A stretch of 64,000 nucleotides of DNA from an uncultured Gammaproteobacteria bacterium (lineage in GTDB: Bacteria; Pseudomonadota; Gammaproteobacteria; GCA-001735895), in contig CAMYLU010000003.1 in the NCBI GenBank assembly GCA_947259485.1, positions 124,001 to 188,000 of the forward strand. The letters are read 5' to 3'. Of this stretch, positions 27,824-35,972 are shown in pieces (within the stretch, counting starts at the first letter, position 1; the number at the start of each line of letters is the position of its first letter). The notes below the pieces were generated by a model, which did not search any database, was not told where the DNA came from, and saw only the letters and a program-made list of their open reading frames with translations. The translations under genes and the position numbers were made by a program.

Positions 27824-29383
27824 ATGAGCGAAGCAAGACGGGCAACCAGGAATCGGCGCGGTGGACGTGACGCACGACGCGCCGGCACGCCAACCGTGAG
27901 CGTCAGCTCGCCTTACATAAAGCGCAAGATTCCCTGTTTCGAAGTGCTCGACGAAGAAGGCCTGCAGATCATTGAAAACAATGCAGATACCATTCTCGAA
28001 GAAGTCGGTATCGAATTTCGGGACATGCCCGAGGCACTTGAAATCCTGAAGCAGGGCGGTGCCGAGATCGATGGCGTTACGGTTCGTTTTCCCCGAGGCT
28101 TGTGCCGCTCCATCATCCAGGCTTCGGCACCTGCCGAATACACGCAGCATGCACGCAACCCTGCCCGTAATGTACAGATCGGCGGTAATAACACGGTTTT
28201 TGTCCCCGCCTATGGCAGCCCGTTTGTATTTGACCTCGACAAGGGTCGCCGTTACGCGACTATCGAGGATTTTCAAAATTTCGTCAAACTGGCTTACCTG
28301 TCGCCAAGCCTGCACCATTCGGGCGGCACCATTTGCGAACCCGTTGATATCGCCGTCAATAAACGCCACCTTGATATGGTTTACTCGCACATCAAGTATT
28401 CCGACAAGGCCTTCATGGGTTCGGTAACCGCTCCCGAACGCGCGCAAGATACGGTCGAGATGATCAAGATTATCGCCGGTGAAAATTACCTCGACCCGGA
28501 CAGCGGACGCCCACGTACCTATGCGACCAGCTTGATCAATGCCAACTCGCCGATGACCTTCGACGATACCATGCTGGGTGCCGCCAAGGTTTACGCCGAA
28601 AACAACCAGGCGACTATCGTTACCCCGTTTATTCTGGCCGGTGCCATGTCACCGGTAACGGTCGCCGGCACCGCTGCCCAATCGCTCGCCGAAGCACTCG
28701 CAGGCATAACTTTCGTACAGCTGGTCAATCCTGGGGCGCCGGTTATTTTCGGTAGTTTCGCCAGTTCAATGTCGATGCAGTCGGGTGCCCCGACCTTCGG
28801 CACCCCCGAACCCGCACTGGTACTCTACGTGATGGCGGCCCTGGCGCGCAGGCTCGGAGTTCCTTTCCGCTCCGGTGGGGGACTTTGTGGTTCCAAGCTG
28901 CCCGATGCGCAAGCCGCATACGAGTCTCTCGCGACCCTCTACCCAGCAGTCATGGCCGGGGTTAACTTCGTCCTGCACACTGCCGGCTGGATGGAGGGCG
29001 GACTAGCGATGGGCTATGAAAAGTTCATCATGGATGCAGACCAGGCGGCAATGATGGAAATCCTGATGGGTGGCGTCGATCTCTCCGAAAACGGCCAGGC
29101 CATGGATGCGATTCGCGAAGTCGGACCCGGGGTGCATTTCCTGGGATGCAATCATACACAAAACAATTTCAAGACCGCTTTCTACCGCTCGCCGATTACC
29201 GACAATAACAGCTTCGAGCAATGGGAATCCGAAGGCAGTCTCGATCATGCACAGCGCTGCAACGCGCGCTTCAAAAAGCTACTCAACGAGTACGAAGCAC
29301 CCGCGATCGATCCTGCAATCGACGAAGCCCTGCTGGCTTTCATCAAGCAGCGCAAAGACTCAATGCCCGACTCAATGGTATAA
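27824..29383 (+). CDS. mttB: MttB-family (trimethylamine methyltransferase superfamily) corrinoid methyltransferase
   Basis: 519 residues. The ATG at 27824 follows a GGGAG ribosome site; the frame extends 15 codons further but without support. The protein is a TIM-barrel MttB homologue with the family blocks GVTVRFPRGL, EDFQNFVKLAYLSPSLHHSGG, FMGSVTAPERAQDTVEMIKIIAG, and SGGGLCGSKLPDAQAAYESL. The frame contains no in-frame amber codon, so it is a non-pyrrolysine member; these demethylate quaternary amines such as glycine betaine, proline betaine or carnitine rather than trimethylamine. The substrate cannot be read from sequence. The N-terminus is strikingly basic (MSEARRATRNRRGGRDARR). The cognate corrinoid protein is at 36.6 kb. 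Confidence 0.92.
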   Translation: MSEARRATRNRRGGRDARRAGTPTVSVSSPYIKRKIPCFEVLDEEGLQIIENNADTILEEVGIEFRDMPEALEILKQGGAEIDGVTVRFPRGLCRSIIQASAPAEYTQHARNPARNVQIGGNNTVFVPAYGSPFVFDLDKGRRYATIEDFQNFVKLAYLSPSLHHSGGTICEPVDIAVNKRHLDMVYSHIKYSDKAFMGSVTAPERAQDTVEMIKIIAGENYLDPDSGRPRTYATSLINANSPMTFDDTMLGAAKVYAENNQATIVTPFILAGAMSPVTVAGTAAQSLAEALAGITFVQLVNPGAPVIFGSFASSMSMQSGAPTFGTPEPALVLYVMAALARRLGVPFRSGGGLCGSKLPDAQAAYESLATLYPAVMAGVNFVLHTAGWMEGGLAMGYEKFIMDADQAAMMEILMGGVDLSENGQAMDAIREVGPGVHFLGCNHTQNNFKTAFYRSPITDNNSFEQWESEGSLDHAQRCNARFKKLLNEYEAPAIDPAIDEALLAFIKQRKDSMPDSMV

Positions 29384-29391
29384 ACCCTCAT

Positions 29392-29407
29392 CCCCGCGCA
29401 AGCGGGG
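29392..29407. repeat. REP-like hairpin after the MttB-family gene
   Basis: CCCCGC-GCAA-GCGGGG, preceded by TCAT and followed by ATC, as in common intergenic palindromes of proteobacteria. It lies 8 nt after the stop codon and may stabilise or end the transcript. Confidence 0.6.
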
Positions 29408-29488
29408 ATCTCCCAACCCACCGACAATACAAAAACCCTGCTTTCCCGGGCCTTACACAATAAGTCAGACGGCGTAATTCATCCAAAC

Positions 29489-29617
29489 GCTCTTTCGGGA
29501 TATCGCCTGCAAAAGCCGCTCCCAACCGGCGCAAGCGCCGGTTGGTCCATCCATGGAATCGCTTGAAGCTCGGCGTCCTGCCTCGCTACACTTTTGCAGG
29601 CGATATCCCGAAAGAGC
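29489..29617 (-). repeat. Palindromic element E1 (class A)
   Basis: Perfect 27-bp arms (29489-29515 and 29591-29617) enclose 75 nt. Read on the minus strand, the interior matches element E3 (39753-39893) over nearly its whole length: TGTAGCGAGGCA, then CAAGCGATTCCATGGATGG, then an 11-bp hairpin (CCAACCGGCGC with its complement, 29522-29545) and GGGAGCG before the arm. The arms differ from those of E3 except at the innermost CAAAAG and a TCGGG block, yet both pairs are complementary. Two small hairpins carry GGA in the loop on the minus strand (29547-29556; 29572-29582). Confidence 0.85.
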
Positions 29618-29627
29618 TAACTGATAA

Positions 29628-29828
29628 AGAGGCAACCGAAGCACACTCTTGCGACGTAAAGGCTGGGTGCCGAAAAAGCATTAATTTCAAAGGGTCAGGC
29701 GGCATGGATGCCGCCTGTGGCGAGTCGAGACAAGGACGTCGAGTCTCGCCTTGCCCTTTGAAATTGATGCTTTTTCGGGAAGCCGCAGGCCACACAGTCA
29801 GTCGCAAGAGTGTGCTTCGGTTGCCTCT
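29628..29828 (+). repeat. Palindromic element E2 (class B, two-tier hairpin)
   Basis: Nested structure. The outer stem is a perfect 28 bp (29628-29655 with 29801-29828). It is followed by a 14-nt segment GTAAAGGCTGGGTG (29656-29669), an inner stem of 25 bp with one G-T pair (29670-29694 with 29754-29778), a 59-nt apex (29695-29753) and a 22-nt segment on the 3' side (29779-29800). The apex has a 9-bp hairpin with loop TGGA (29696-29717) and a second small hairpin with AAGGAC in its loop (29729-29740). Element E4 at 50647-50841 has the same plan with segments of identical length. It lies between the MttB-family gene and the GbdR-like regulator gene. Confidence 0.9.
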
Positions 29829-29966
29829 GACAGCGACGGAATGTGTGTCGAAGACGGTTATTGAGGGTTTAAAAATGTCGTGCAATGGGGTGGTTTAGGG
29901 ACTAGTATTTTGGCGATTGATCAACTTGTGATCAAATTCGAGCCGCGCTTGGCTACAATCTACCCT

Positions 29967-30974
29967 ATGACTGACGAAAAAACCGCACCAAAACCCGAGC
30001 ACTTCGGTTTTTTGCAAGTCCCCAATTACTCGATGATTGCATTCTCCTCGGCCATTGAGCCGCTGCGTATGGCCAACCGCGATGCCGGCAAGGAACTTTA
30101 CCGCTGGAGTGTTTATACCATCGATGGCCTGCCTGAAAAGGCCAGTAACGGACTCGAAATAACCCCCGACGGCAGCCTCGAGAATGCAAGCGACATGTCG
30201 ATTCTGTTCGTTTGCGGTGGCGCTGACATTGTCGATACCTGGTCCAAGCAACTGCAGTTTGCACTGCGCCGTATCGCCAAACGCAATAACATCAAACTCG
30301 GCGCGCTTTGCACCGGTAGCTACCTGTTGGCAAGGGCCGGGTTGCTTGACGGCTACAAGTGCACGATCCATTGGGAAAACATAGCCAGCCTGCGCGAAGA
30401 ATTTCCCGAGGTTAGAGTTGGTGATGACCTGTTCCTGATTGATCGCGATCGAATCACCTGTGCGGGTGGGCAGGCCGCGATGGATATGATGCTGAAGCTG
30501 ATTCACGACCGTCACGGAAATAAACTGGTCACGCATATATCCGAACAATTCATGTGCGAACGGATCCGCAGTTCAGACGATCGCCAGCGGATACCTTTGC
30601 ACCTGGCGCTCGGTTCGAATCAACCCAAGCTGACTGAAGCCGTTACCTTGATGGAAGCCAATATTGAAGAACCGATAAGCCTTGATGAGCTCTCAAATTA
30701 CGTTGGCATCTCGAGGCGCCAGCTGGAACGCCTGTTTCAAAAACATTTGAACTGTGTGCTGACGCGTTACTACCTGAACCTGCGGCTCAACCGCGCACGT
30801 CTATTGCTATTGCAGACCAGCAAGTCCATCGTCGACATCGCACTCGCCTGCGGGTTTATTTCGGCGCCGCATTTTAGTAAGTGTTATCGCGACCTGTTCG
30901 GGATACCGCCGCGCGATGAGCGCCGCAAGCTACAGTTGAAATCCGCCGAAGAGGCAACCGATCTCGCAGGCTAG
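29967..30974 (+). CDS. GbdR/CdhR-like GlxA-type AraC-family regulator
   Basis: 335 residues from the ATG at 29967; the frame is open further upstream but that part overlaps no family sequence. It has a DJ-1/PfpI-like domain (about 8-180) with FGFLQVPNYSMIAFSSAIEPLRMANR at the start and LGALCTGSYLLARAGLLDG at the nucleophile elbow, where the Cys is kept. The C-terminal AraC domain (about 215-315) has the helices ISLDELSNYVGISRRQLERLF and SIVDIALACGFISAPHFSKCYRDLFG. The sequence style is that of GbdR, the glycine-betaine/dimethylglycine activator, and CdhR, the carnitine regulator. It lies between the MttB-family gene and the methyl-transfer operon and is a good candidate to activate both. Confidence 0.9.
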   Translation: MTDEKTAPKPEHFGFLQVPNYSMIAFSSAIEPLRMANRDAGKELYRWSVYTIDGLPEKASNGLEITPDGSLENASDMSILFVCGGADIVDTWSKQLQFALRRIAKRNNIKLGALCTGSYLLARAGLLDGYKCTIHWENIASLREEFPEVRVGDDLFLIDRDRITCAGGQAAMDMMLKLIHDRHGNKLVTHISEQFMCERIRSSDDRQRIPLHLALGSNQPKLTEAVTLMEANIEEPISLDELSNYVGISRRQLERLFQKHLNCVLTRYYLNLRLNRARLLLLQTSKSIVDIALACGFISAPHFSKCYRDLFGIPPRDERRKLQLKSAEEATDLAG

Positions 30975-31161
30975 CCTGAATAATGCACCAGCATCCCGGA
31001 TGCTGACGCCGGACAGATGCGGCTGAACGCCGGGCTGGACCGAAATCCATAGCCGTAGCTATGGGTTGAGGGAAGGCTGCGCGCCCCGGCCAGTTCAGGC
31101 GTATCTGGACAAGTCAGTGCCGGGATAGGACCTGGACCGGCTGGTGCAATATTCAGGCTAG
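30971..31161. repeat. Long palindrome D overlapping two stop codons
   Basis: 22-bp arms (30971-30992 and 31140-31161) with one mismatch. The left arm begins inside the stop codon of the GbdR-like gene (30972-30974) and the right arm covers the stop codon of the convergent RACo-type gene (31158-31160). The interior is itself an imperfect palindrome: a block from ATCCCGG to CTGAAC after the left arm is roughly mirrored before the right arm. It probably acts as a two-way transcription barrier and mRNA 3' end. It shares no clear sequence with elements E1-E5. Confidence 0.8.
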
Positions 31162-33179
31162 GCGCGATCGCGACGCCGGCGCGAGCGACGCTTGCGCACA
31201 TCACCCGGACTGCCTTCAACCTTGGCCTTTGGCTTCGGCAAACTCACCACTTTGGCAAGCTCCGGGTAACTATCGGTTTTATGCGGCAAGGCCATCGCTT
31301 CGATAAAATATTCCTGGAATTTGGGCTCGATGGCAGTCTCAATTTTCTCCACCTTGGGCAGGATTTCACCGATTTCAATTCGCGAAGGAAAATTCAATAG
31401 CGCGATGCGAGCACCGGTACCGGCAGCGTTGCCGACCGAACCGACATGCTCCAGGTTACAGTCCGGTATTAATCCCAGCACCATCGCGTACTTGACATCG
31501 ATATGGCTGCCAAAAGCACCGGCAAAACCAATACGATCGACTTTTTCTATGCCCATGCGATCGATCAACAACCGGGTGCCGGCATGTAACGCGGCCTTGG
31601 CAAGTTGGATCGCACGCACGTCGTTCTGGGTAATCCGTATTGGACGTTCTCCATCCTGTAGCACGTAAGAATAAGTTCGACCGTCCTTAATGATGCGGTC
31701 GCTGTTCTTGTCTGCAACCGGTCCAATCACGCCATCCTGGTCGATGACACCGGCAAGAAACATTTCTGCAACCACTTCGATAATCCCGGATCCACAAATA
31801 CCGCTAACCCCGACACGCGCGCTGTTATCGGCAAAGTCAGGATCCTGGGACCAGGCTTCGCATCCGATAACTCGAAAATTGGGCTCCAGTGTTTCCGCAT
31901 CAATGCGGACGCGCTCAATCGCGCCCGGAGCGGCGCGCTGGCCCGAGGTTATCTGCGCACCTTCGAAAGCGGGGCCAGTCGGGCTCGACGCGGCCAGCAG
32001 CCTGTTGCGATTACCCAGCACGATTTCGGCATTGGTGCCGACATCAACCAGCAGCACGTATTCCTCCGCCAGGTCCGGTCGCTCCGACAAGATGACCCCG
32101 GCGGTGTCGGCACCGATATGACCGGCGATACAGGGCAAGGTGCAGACTCGTGCTTCCGGGTGCAGCTGGATATCGATTTCGGCGGCACGTAATACCTGGG
32201 TTTGATCTGTCGTGAGCGTAAAAGGTGCCGTACCCAGCGGTGTCGGGTCGATACCCAGGAACAGGTGGTGCATGATCGGATTGGCGACCACGGTCATGTC
32301 GAGAATATCTTCGACCTGGATTCCGGCCGACTTGGCGGCACGTTTGGCGAGCTGGTTGAAGGCTTCGCGCACTACCTGCGTCATCGCCGTGTCGCCGCCT
32401 TCATTCATCATCACGTAAGAAACTCGGCTCATTAAATCCTCGCCGAAGCGAATCTGTGGATTCATCGTGTCAGCAGTGGCGACAACCTCGCCCGTGTCCA
32501 GGTTGCAAAGCTGGGCCGCGATCGTGGTTGAACCAAGATCTACCGCCATCCCGTAAACTTCTTTCTTTTCGCCAGGCCAGACACCGATAATCTGCTGAAA
32601 CTGGTAAACAGCGACGGTTATCCGACGGCCGGCCTTTGCCAGGGCAGGCTGTAGCAGCCGCAGCTGCGACATTTCGCAGTCCAGGATCGGTAGTTCGTGT
32701 TCACTCACCAGCGCCTGCTGCAAGCGACGCTTATCGGAAATCGGTGAATGCATGTCAGGCTCGGGCAGGGTCACCGTGTAAAGGCGCAACGCGGGCAGAA
32801 CCTGTATATCGTAGGCAGTGACCGCCTTGGCGATATGCTGCTTGTGCTGTTGGCTTTCCTCGGGAACGTCCACCACCAGGTCACCGAGGATACGGGCATT
32901 ACAACCCAGGCGCCGGCCACCCTTGAGGCGCTTTCTGGATTGATGATGAAGCTCGGTTTCGGTGAGTTCGGAAAGATGATCGGCACGGGAAACAATGCCA
33001 TGTTTAGAAAATTCACCTTGTTGCGGCAGCACCTGGCACTTGCGGCATTTTCCCTGTCCGCCACAGATCGATTCCAGGTCAACCCCCAGTCGCTGGGCCG
33101 CTTGCAGTACAGTCGTCCCGAGCGGAACCTGTCCGCGTAAACCCGACGGCATGAACAGTATACTGGCTTCTTCTTCCAT
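31158..33179 (-). CDS. RACo-type reductive activator of corrinoid proteins ([2Fe-2S] plus ASKHA/DUF4445)
   Basis: 673 residues. An N-terminal ferredoxin-like domain binds a [2Fe-2S] cluster with Cys 39, 45, 48 (CGGQGKCRKC) and Cys 93 (GCNARI). After a linker, an ASKHA ATPase-like domain starts at about residue 205 with YGMAVDLGSTTIAAQL and contains VDVGTNAEIVLG and GICGSGIIEVVAEM. Proteins of this family use ATP and low-potential electrons to re-reduce Co(II) to Co(I) in the corrinoid partner. It is the last gene of the seven-gene operon starting with the corrinoid protein. The C-terminus is an arginine-rich tail (VRKRRSRRRRDRA), not needed for the fold and shared in style with three other proteins here. 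Confidence 0.93.
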   Translation of the reverse strand: MEEEASILFMPSGLRGQVPLGTTVLQAAQRLGVDLESICGGQGKCRKCQVLPQQGEFSKHGIVSRADHLSELTETELHHQSRKRLKGGRRLGCNARILGDLVVDVPEESQQHKQHIAKAVTAYDIQVLPALRLYTVTLPEPDMHSPISDKRRLQQALVSEHELPILDCEMSQLRLLQPALAKAGRRITVAVYQFQQIIGVWPGEKKEVYGMAVDLGSTTIAAQLCNLDTGEVVATADTMNPQIRFGEDLMSRVSYVMMNEGGDTAMTQVVREAFNQLAKRAAKSAGIQVEDILDMTVVANPIMHHLFLGIDPTPLGTAPFTLTTDQTQVLRAAEIDIQLHPEARVCTLPCIAGHIGADTAGVILSERPDLAEEYVLLVDVGTNAEIVLGNRNRLLAASSPTGPAFEGAQITSGQRAAPGAIERVRIDAETLEPNFRVIGCEAWSQDPDFADNSARVGVSGICGSGIIEVVAEMFLAGVIDQDGVIGPVADKNSDRIIKDGRTYSYVLQDGERPIRITQNDVRAIQLAKAALHAGTRLLIDRMGIEKVDRIGFAGAFGSHIDVKYAMVLGLIPDCNLEHVGSVGNAAGTGARIALLNFPSRIEIGEILPKVEKIETAIEPKFQEYFIEAMALPHKTDSYPELAKVVSLPKPKAKVEGSPGDVRKRRSRRRRDRA

Positions 33180-33202
33180 CCTGGCTTGACCTGTGTTCAG
33201 CC

Positions 33203-34114
33203 CTAAGCGACTGAACGTCGACGGCGCCCGGCACGGCGTCCGGTACCGCGAGCCACGCTACCCTCCGGTGCCGGTTCACGAAATTGTTTAATCCAGCGCC
33301 CGCAATCCGGGTCTTTACCCAGCATGACATCGGCACCCAGGCTCGCTGCAACCACCTCGGCGTGCAGCGGATTGGTGATCGCCGACGTCATCCCGGCCTG
33401 GATCGCCATACTGATAAACGCGCCGTTGAAACCATTGCGATTAGGCAATCCGAAACTGACATTGGAAGCACCGCAGGTGGTATTGACCTTGAGCTCGGTA
33501 CGCAAGCGGTGAATTAATTTAAGCACTTCGCGCCCGGCACTGTTGATCGCACCTATCGGCATCACCAGCGGATCAACAACAACATCACTCGCCGGGATGC
33601 CATAATCCGAGGCACGTTCGACGATTTTTTTGGCGACGTTGTAACGCACGTCAATATCTTCAGAAATTCCGGTTTCATCATTTGAGATTGCGACTACTGC
33701 GGCACCATGCTTTTTCACCAACGGTAAAACCCGGTCCAGGCTCTCGTCTTCTCCTGTCACCGAATTGACCAACGCCTTACCCTGGTAGACGGCAAGTCCG
33801 GATTCGAGTGCATCGATGATTGATGAATCGATACTCAGGGGCACGTCGGTCAGGCTTTGCACCAGCTGTATCGCTTCAGCCAGAATACGCGGCTCGTCCG
33901 CCAGCGGGATGCCGGCATTGACGTCAAGCATATGTGCACCCGCCTCAACTTGCGCCAGAGCATCGCTTTGCACGCGGCTATAATCACCGTTCTTCATTTC
34001 TTCAGCCATAATTTTGCGGCCGGTTGGATTGATGCGCTCGCCGATGAGTACGAACGGGCGGTCGAAACCGATGACTAGTTCCTTAGTAGCTGAGCTGACA
34101 ACCGTTTCGGTCAT
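33203..34114 (-). CDS. Pterin-binding methyltetrahydrofolate:corrinoid methyltransferase
   Basis: 303 residues of the DHPS-like TIM barrel found in AcsE, MtgA and the folate domain of MetH. Family blocks are FVLIGERINPTGRK (folate-binding start), EAGAHMLDVNAG, LSIDSSIIDALE, NSVTGE, and GASNVSFGLPNR, which follows the N-x-S/F-G-L-P pattern. In this context it would move the methyl group from the methylated corrinoid protein to tetrahydrofolate, giving 5-methyl-THF for MetF. It lies 23 nt upstream of the RACo-type gene and 56 nt after metF. The C-terminal GTGRRAGRRRRSVA is an arginine-rich extension. Confidence 0.93.
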   Translation of the reverse strand: MTETVVSSATKELVIGFDRPFVLIGERINPTGRKIMAEEMKNGDYSRVQSDALAQVEAGAHMLDVNAGIPLADEPRILAEAIQLVQSLTDVPLSIDSSIIDALESGLAVYQGKALVNSVTGEDESLDRVLPLVKKHGAAVVAISNDETGISEDIDVRYNVAKKIVERASDYGIPASDVVVDPLVMPIGAINSAGREVLKLIHRLRTELKVNTTCGASNVSFGLPNRNGFNGAFISMAIQAGMTSAITNPLHAEVVAASLGADVMLGKDPDCGRWIKQFREPAPEGSVARGTGRRAGRRRRSVA

Positions 34115-34170
34115 AATTATTTCCTCAAAAAATCAAACTATAAACACTTAAACCGATTCACACTTTTCGC

Positions 34171-35178
34171 TTAAGCGGAATTGGACTGAACCTCACAACC
34201 CGGAAACCACGGAACTCTTCCATCCAGTACACCCGATTGTTGAATTATTTCACCGACCGCTTCTTCCTGGCGATAGGCCATAACATGCACCCCGCTGACA
34301 CCTCCGATTTCCCTGATTTGCTGGATCAGTTCGACACAGATTTTACGGCCTTCCTTTTTCGGTTCCTTTGCGCCTTCGAGACGTTCGATGATCGCATCCG
34401 GGATATGGATACCCGGCACATTGTTGCGGATCCACAGTGCGGTACGTGCCGAGGCCAAAGGACCCACACCCGGGATAATAAAACATTGCTCGAGCAAGCC
34501 GAGGTCACGCGACTTTGCCATGAATGCACGCAAATGTTCGATATCGAAGACATACTGTGTCTGGATAAACTGGGCACCCGCGGCAATTTTCTTGGCCAGC
34601 CGATGCGGTCGGAAATCGAACGGTGGCGCGCTGGGATTCTCTGCCGCGCCAAGAAATATTTGCGGTGGCGTGGTGATTGGCCTGCCACTCAGGAAGCGTG
34701 ATTCATCACGCATGATACGTATCATTTCCAGCAAGGACATACTGTCGAGATCGAACACCGGTTTGGCTTCCGGGTGATCGCCGACCTGGACACCATCGCC
34801 ACTCAAGCAAAGTATATTGGAGACGCCCAGGGCCGCTGCACCGAGCACATCACCCTGGATCGCGATACGATTCTTGTCACGACAGGAAATCTGTAGCACC
34901 GGTGAGTAACCAACATTCGTCAATAGCGCACACATTGCAACGCTGGACATGTGGCAATGCGCACCCGAACCATCGGTTGCATTCATGCCATCGACGTAAC
35001 CGTCGAACATGCGTGCGCGTTCGTAAACATCTTCGGCCAGGGCAGAATCGGGTGGCGCCAGTTCCGCGGTAACCGCAAACTTGCCCTCGCGCAAAACCCG
35101 CTCGAGCCGACCCGTCGACACGTGCCCCTCTTTTGGTGGCAGCGGACTACCTGGATGTTGGTCGTGTGTTGCGATCAT
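34171..35178 (-). CDS. metF: 5,10-methylenetetrahydrofolate reductase MetF
   Basis: 335 residues of the MetF flavoprotein TIM barrel: FAVTAELAPPDSA (start of barrel), CRDKNRIAIQGDVLGAAALG, ILCLSGDGVQVGDHP, GAQFIQTQYVFD and IIPGVGPLAS. Biosynthetic MetF makes methyl-THF. Here, next to a pterin methyltransferase and MetV, it more likely runs in the oxidative direction, turning methyl-THF from demethylation into methylene-THF. The start codon overlaps the metV stop by 4 nt (ATGA), so the two products are translationally coupled, as for the MetV-MetF complex of acetogens. The first 20 residues are an extra low-complexity leader. Confidence 0.93.
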   Translation of the reverse strand: MIATHDQHPGSPLPPKEGHVSTGRLERVLREGKFAVTAELAPPDSALAEDVYERARMFDGYVDGMNATDGSGAHCHMSSVAMCALLTNVGYSPVLQISCRDKNRIAIQGDVLGAAALGVSNILCLSGDGVQVGDHPEAKPVFDLDSMSLLEMIRIMRDESRFLSGRPITTPPQIFLGAAENPSAPPFDFRPHRLAKKIAAGAQFIQTQYVFDIEHLRAFMAKSRDLGLLEQCFIIPGVGPLASARTALWIRNNVPGIHIPDAIIERLEGAKEPKKEGRKICVELIQQIREIGGVSGVHVMAYRQEEAVGEIIQQSGVLDGRVPWFPGCEVQSNSA

Positions 35179-35645
35179 TCGGCAGCCTCGTTTTCCCGTG
35201 CCGCGTACTCGTTGCGTACCACGCGTAGCCAGGATGAACTGCCTTTGAGCAGGTTGTTGACCGGAATCTGTACTTGCTGAATTGCCTGTGAATCACGCAT
35301 TTGCTGACTGCCCTGCCAGGCATCTACCCAGACACAGCGCATTTCGGGTTTGATTTCACAATGACCGTTGAGCCGCACCCCACCGCATGGACCATTGCGA
35401 ATCGATTTCGGACAATTCATCGGGCAGGACATGCCGGTCGCACTCAGCGCACATTTACCACACATCTGGCAATCGAACATCAAACCCTTGACCGCCTTCT
35501 CGATCACCCGAACCGGTTTTTCCAGGCGCCCGTAGCCAAGCTTCTTAAACAGCGGATGCAGCTTGATTAAAACCGGTTCAAAGTTACGGTAAAGGCCTTC
35601 CAGCTTTCTCGAATTCCTCACCGACCATTGACGAAATTTATACAC
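35175..35645 (-). CDS. metV: MetV-type cysteine-rich partner of MetF
   Basis: 156 residues. The central part has eight cysteines (59, 62, 65, 74, 78, 87, 96, 104) in FDCQMCGKCALSATGMSCPM, NCPK, GPCGG and HCEI contexts. This is the methylenetetrahydrofolate-reductase C-terminal domain (MetV) that in acetogens binds metal/Fe-S centres and is needed for an active MetF. It precedes metF with a 4-nt overlap and follows the PF13769 gene by 12 nt. The N-terminal 50 residues are basic and helical. Finding it in a genome that also encodes oxygenases suggests electron transfer from methyl-THF to an acceptor other than NAD(P) (inference). Confidence 0.9.
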   Translation of the reverse strand: MYKFRQWSVRNSRKLEGLYRNFEPVLIKLHPLFKKLGYGRLEKPVRVIEKAVKGLMFDCQMCGKCALSATGMSCPMNCPKSIRNGPCGGVRLNGHCEIKPEMRCVWVDAWQGSQQMRDSQAIQQVQIPVNNLLKGSSSWLRVVRNEYAARENEAAE

Positions 35646-35657
35646 GAGTCACTCCAT

Positions 35658-35972
35658 TCAGGCGTTAAGACCGCGGGTTTCGTCAACGCCGCTGGCTCGA
35701 ATTAATGTTTCCAGTACCTCTTCCGTATACTGTTCCTCCAACTGCTGTACCAACTGTTTCGCCTGCTCCTTGATATCACCGTCAAAGGGCTGGGTGACGT
35801 CATGCCAGGGCTCGAACAGGGCATCCTGCTGTTTTTTCTTGAGCCGGTAACCGGCGCGCTCGATTGCTTTCATGAATCGGGACGGCAGCCTTAGTCGCGT
35901 GCTGTGTCGTCCTTCGCGGATCACAACCTGTCCGGGGATATCGCGCCAGTAGACAATTTTCAATTTTCCCAC
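35658..35972 (-). CDS. PF13769-type small protein ('virulence factor' family), role in corrinoid operon unknown
   Basis: 104 residues beginning MGKLKIVYWRDIPGQVVIREG, the family opening, then RLRLPSRFMKAIERAGYRLKKK and an acidic helical C-terminus (EQLEEQYTEEVLETLIRAS). The Pfam name virulence factor has no functional basis that I know. The same small gene is regularly found beside DUF1638 and MetF/MetV-type genes in marine proteobacteria, which points to a role in the methyl-transfer system. Its start overlaps the end of the DUF1638 gene by 13 nt, so the two are translationally coupled and may form a complex. No catalytic motif is visible. Confidence 0.8.
   Translation of the reverse strand: MGKLKIVYWRDIPGQVVIREGRHSTRLRLPSRFMKAIERAGYRLKKKQQDALFEPWHDVTQPFDGDIKEQAKQLVQQLEEQYTEEVLETLIRASGVDETRGLNA

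Noticed and set aside
27746-28447. 233-codon minus-strand frame inside the MttB-family gene
   Set aside because: Antisense shadow; the plus-strand protein has full family conservation there.
27824-29383. Pyrrolysine-containing MttB
   Set aside because: The frame has no in-frame TAG over its whole length and no pyl genes are present, so it belongs to the non-pyrrolysine branch.
29489-29828. E1 and E2 as ends of one insertion sequence or composite transposon
   Set aside because: There is no transposase frame, each element is closed in itself, and no target duplication is visible.
29542-29898. Open frames of about 100 codons across the palindromic region on both strands
   Set aside because: They run through elements E1 and E2; the frames are mirror images produced by the inverted repeats and not genes.
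29384-29966. CRISPR array
   Set aside because: The repeats are inverted, not direct, with no regular spacing and no cas genes in the window.
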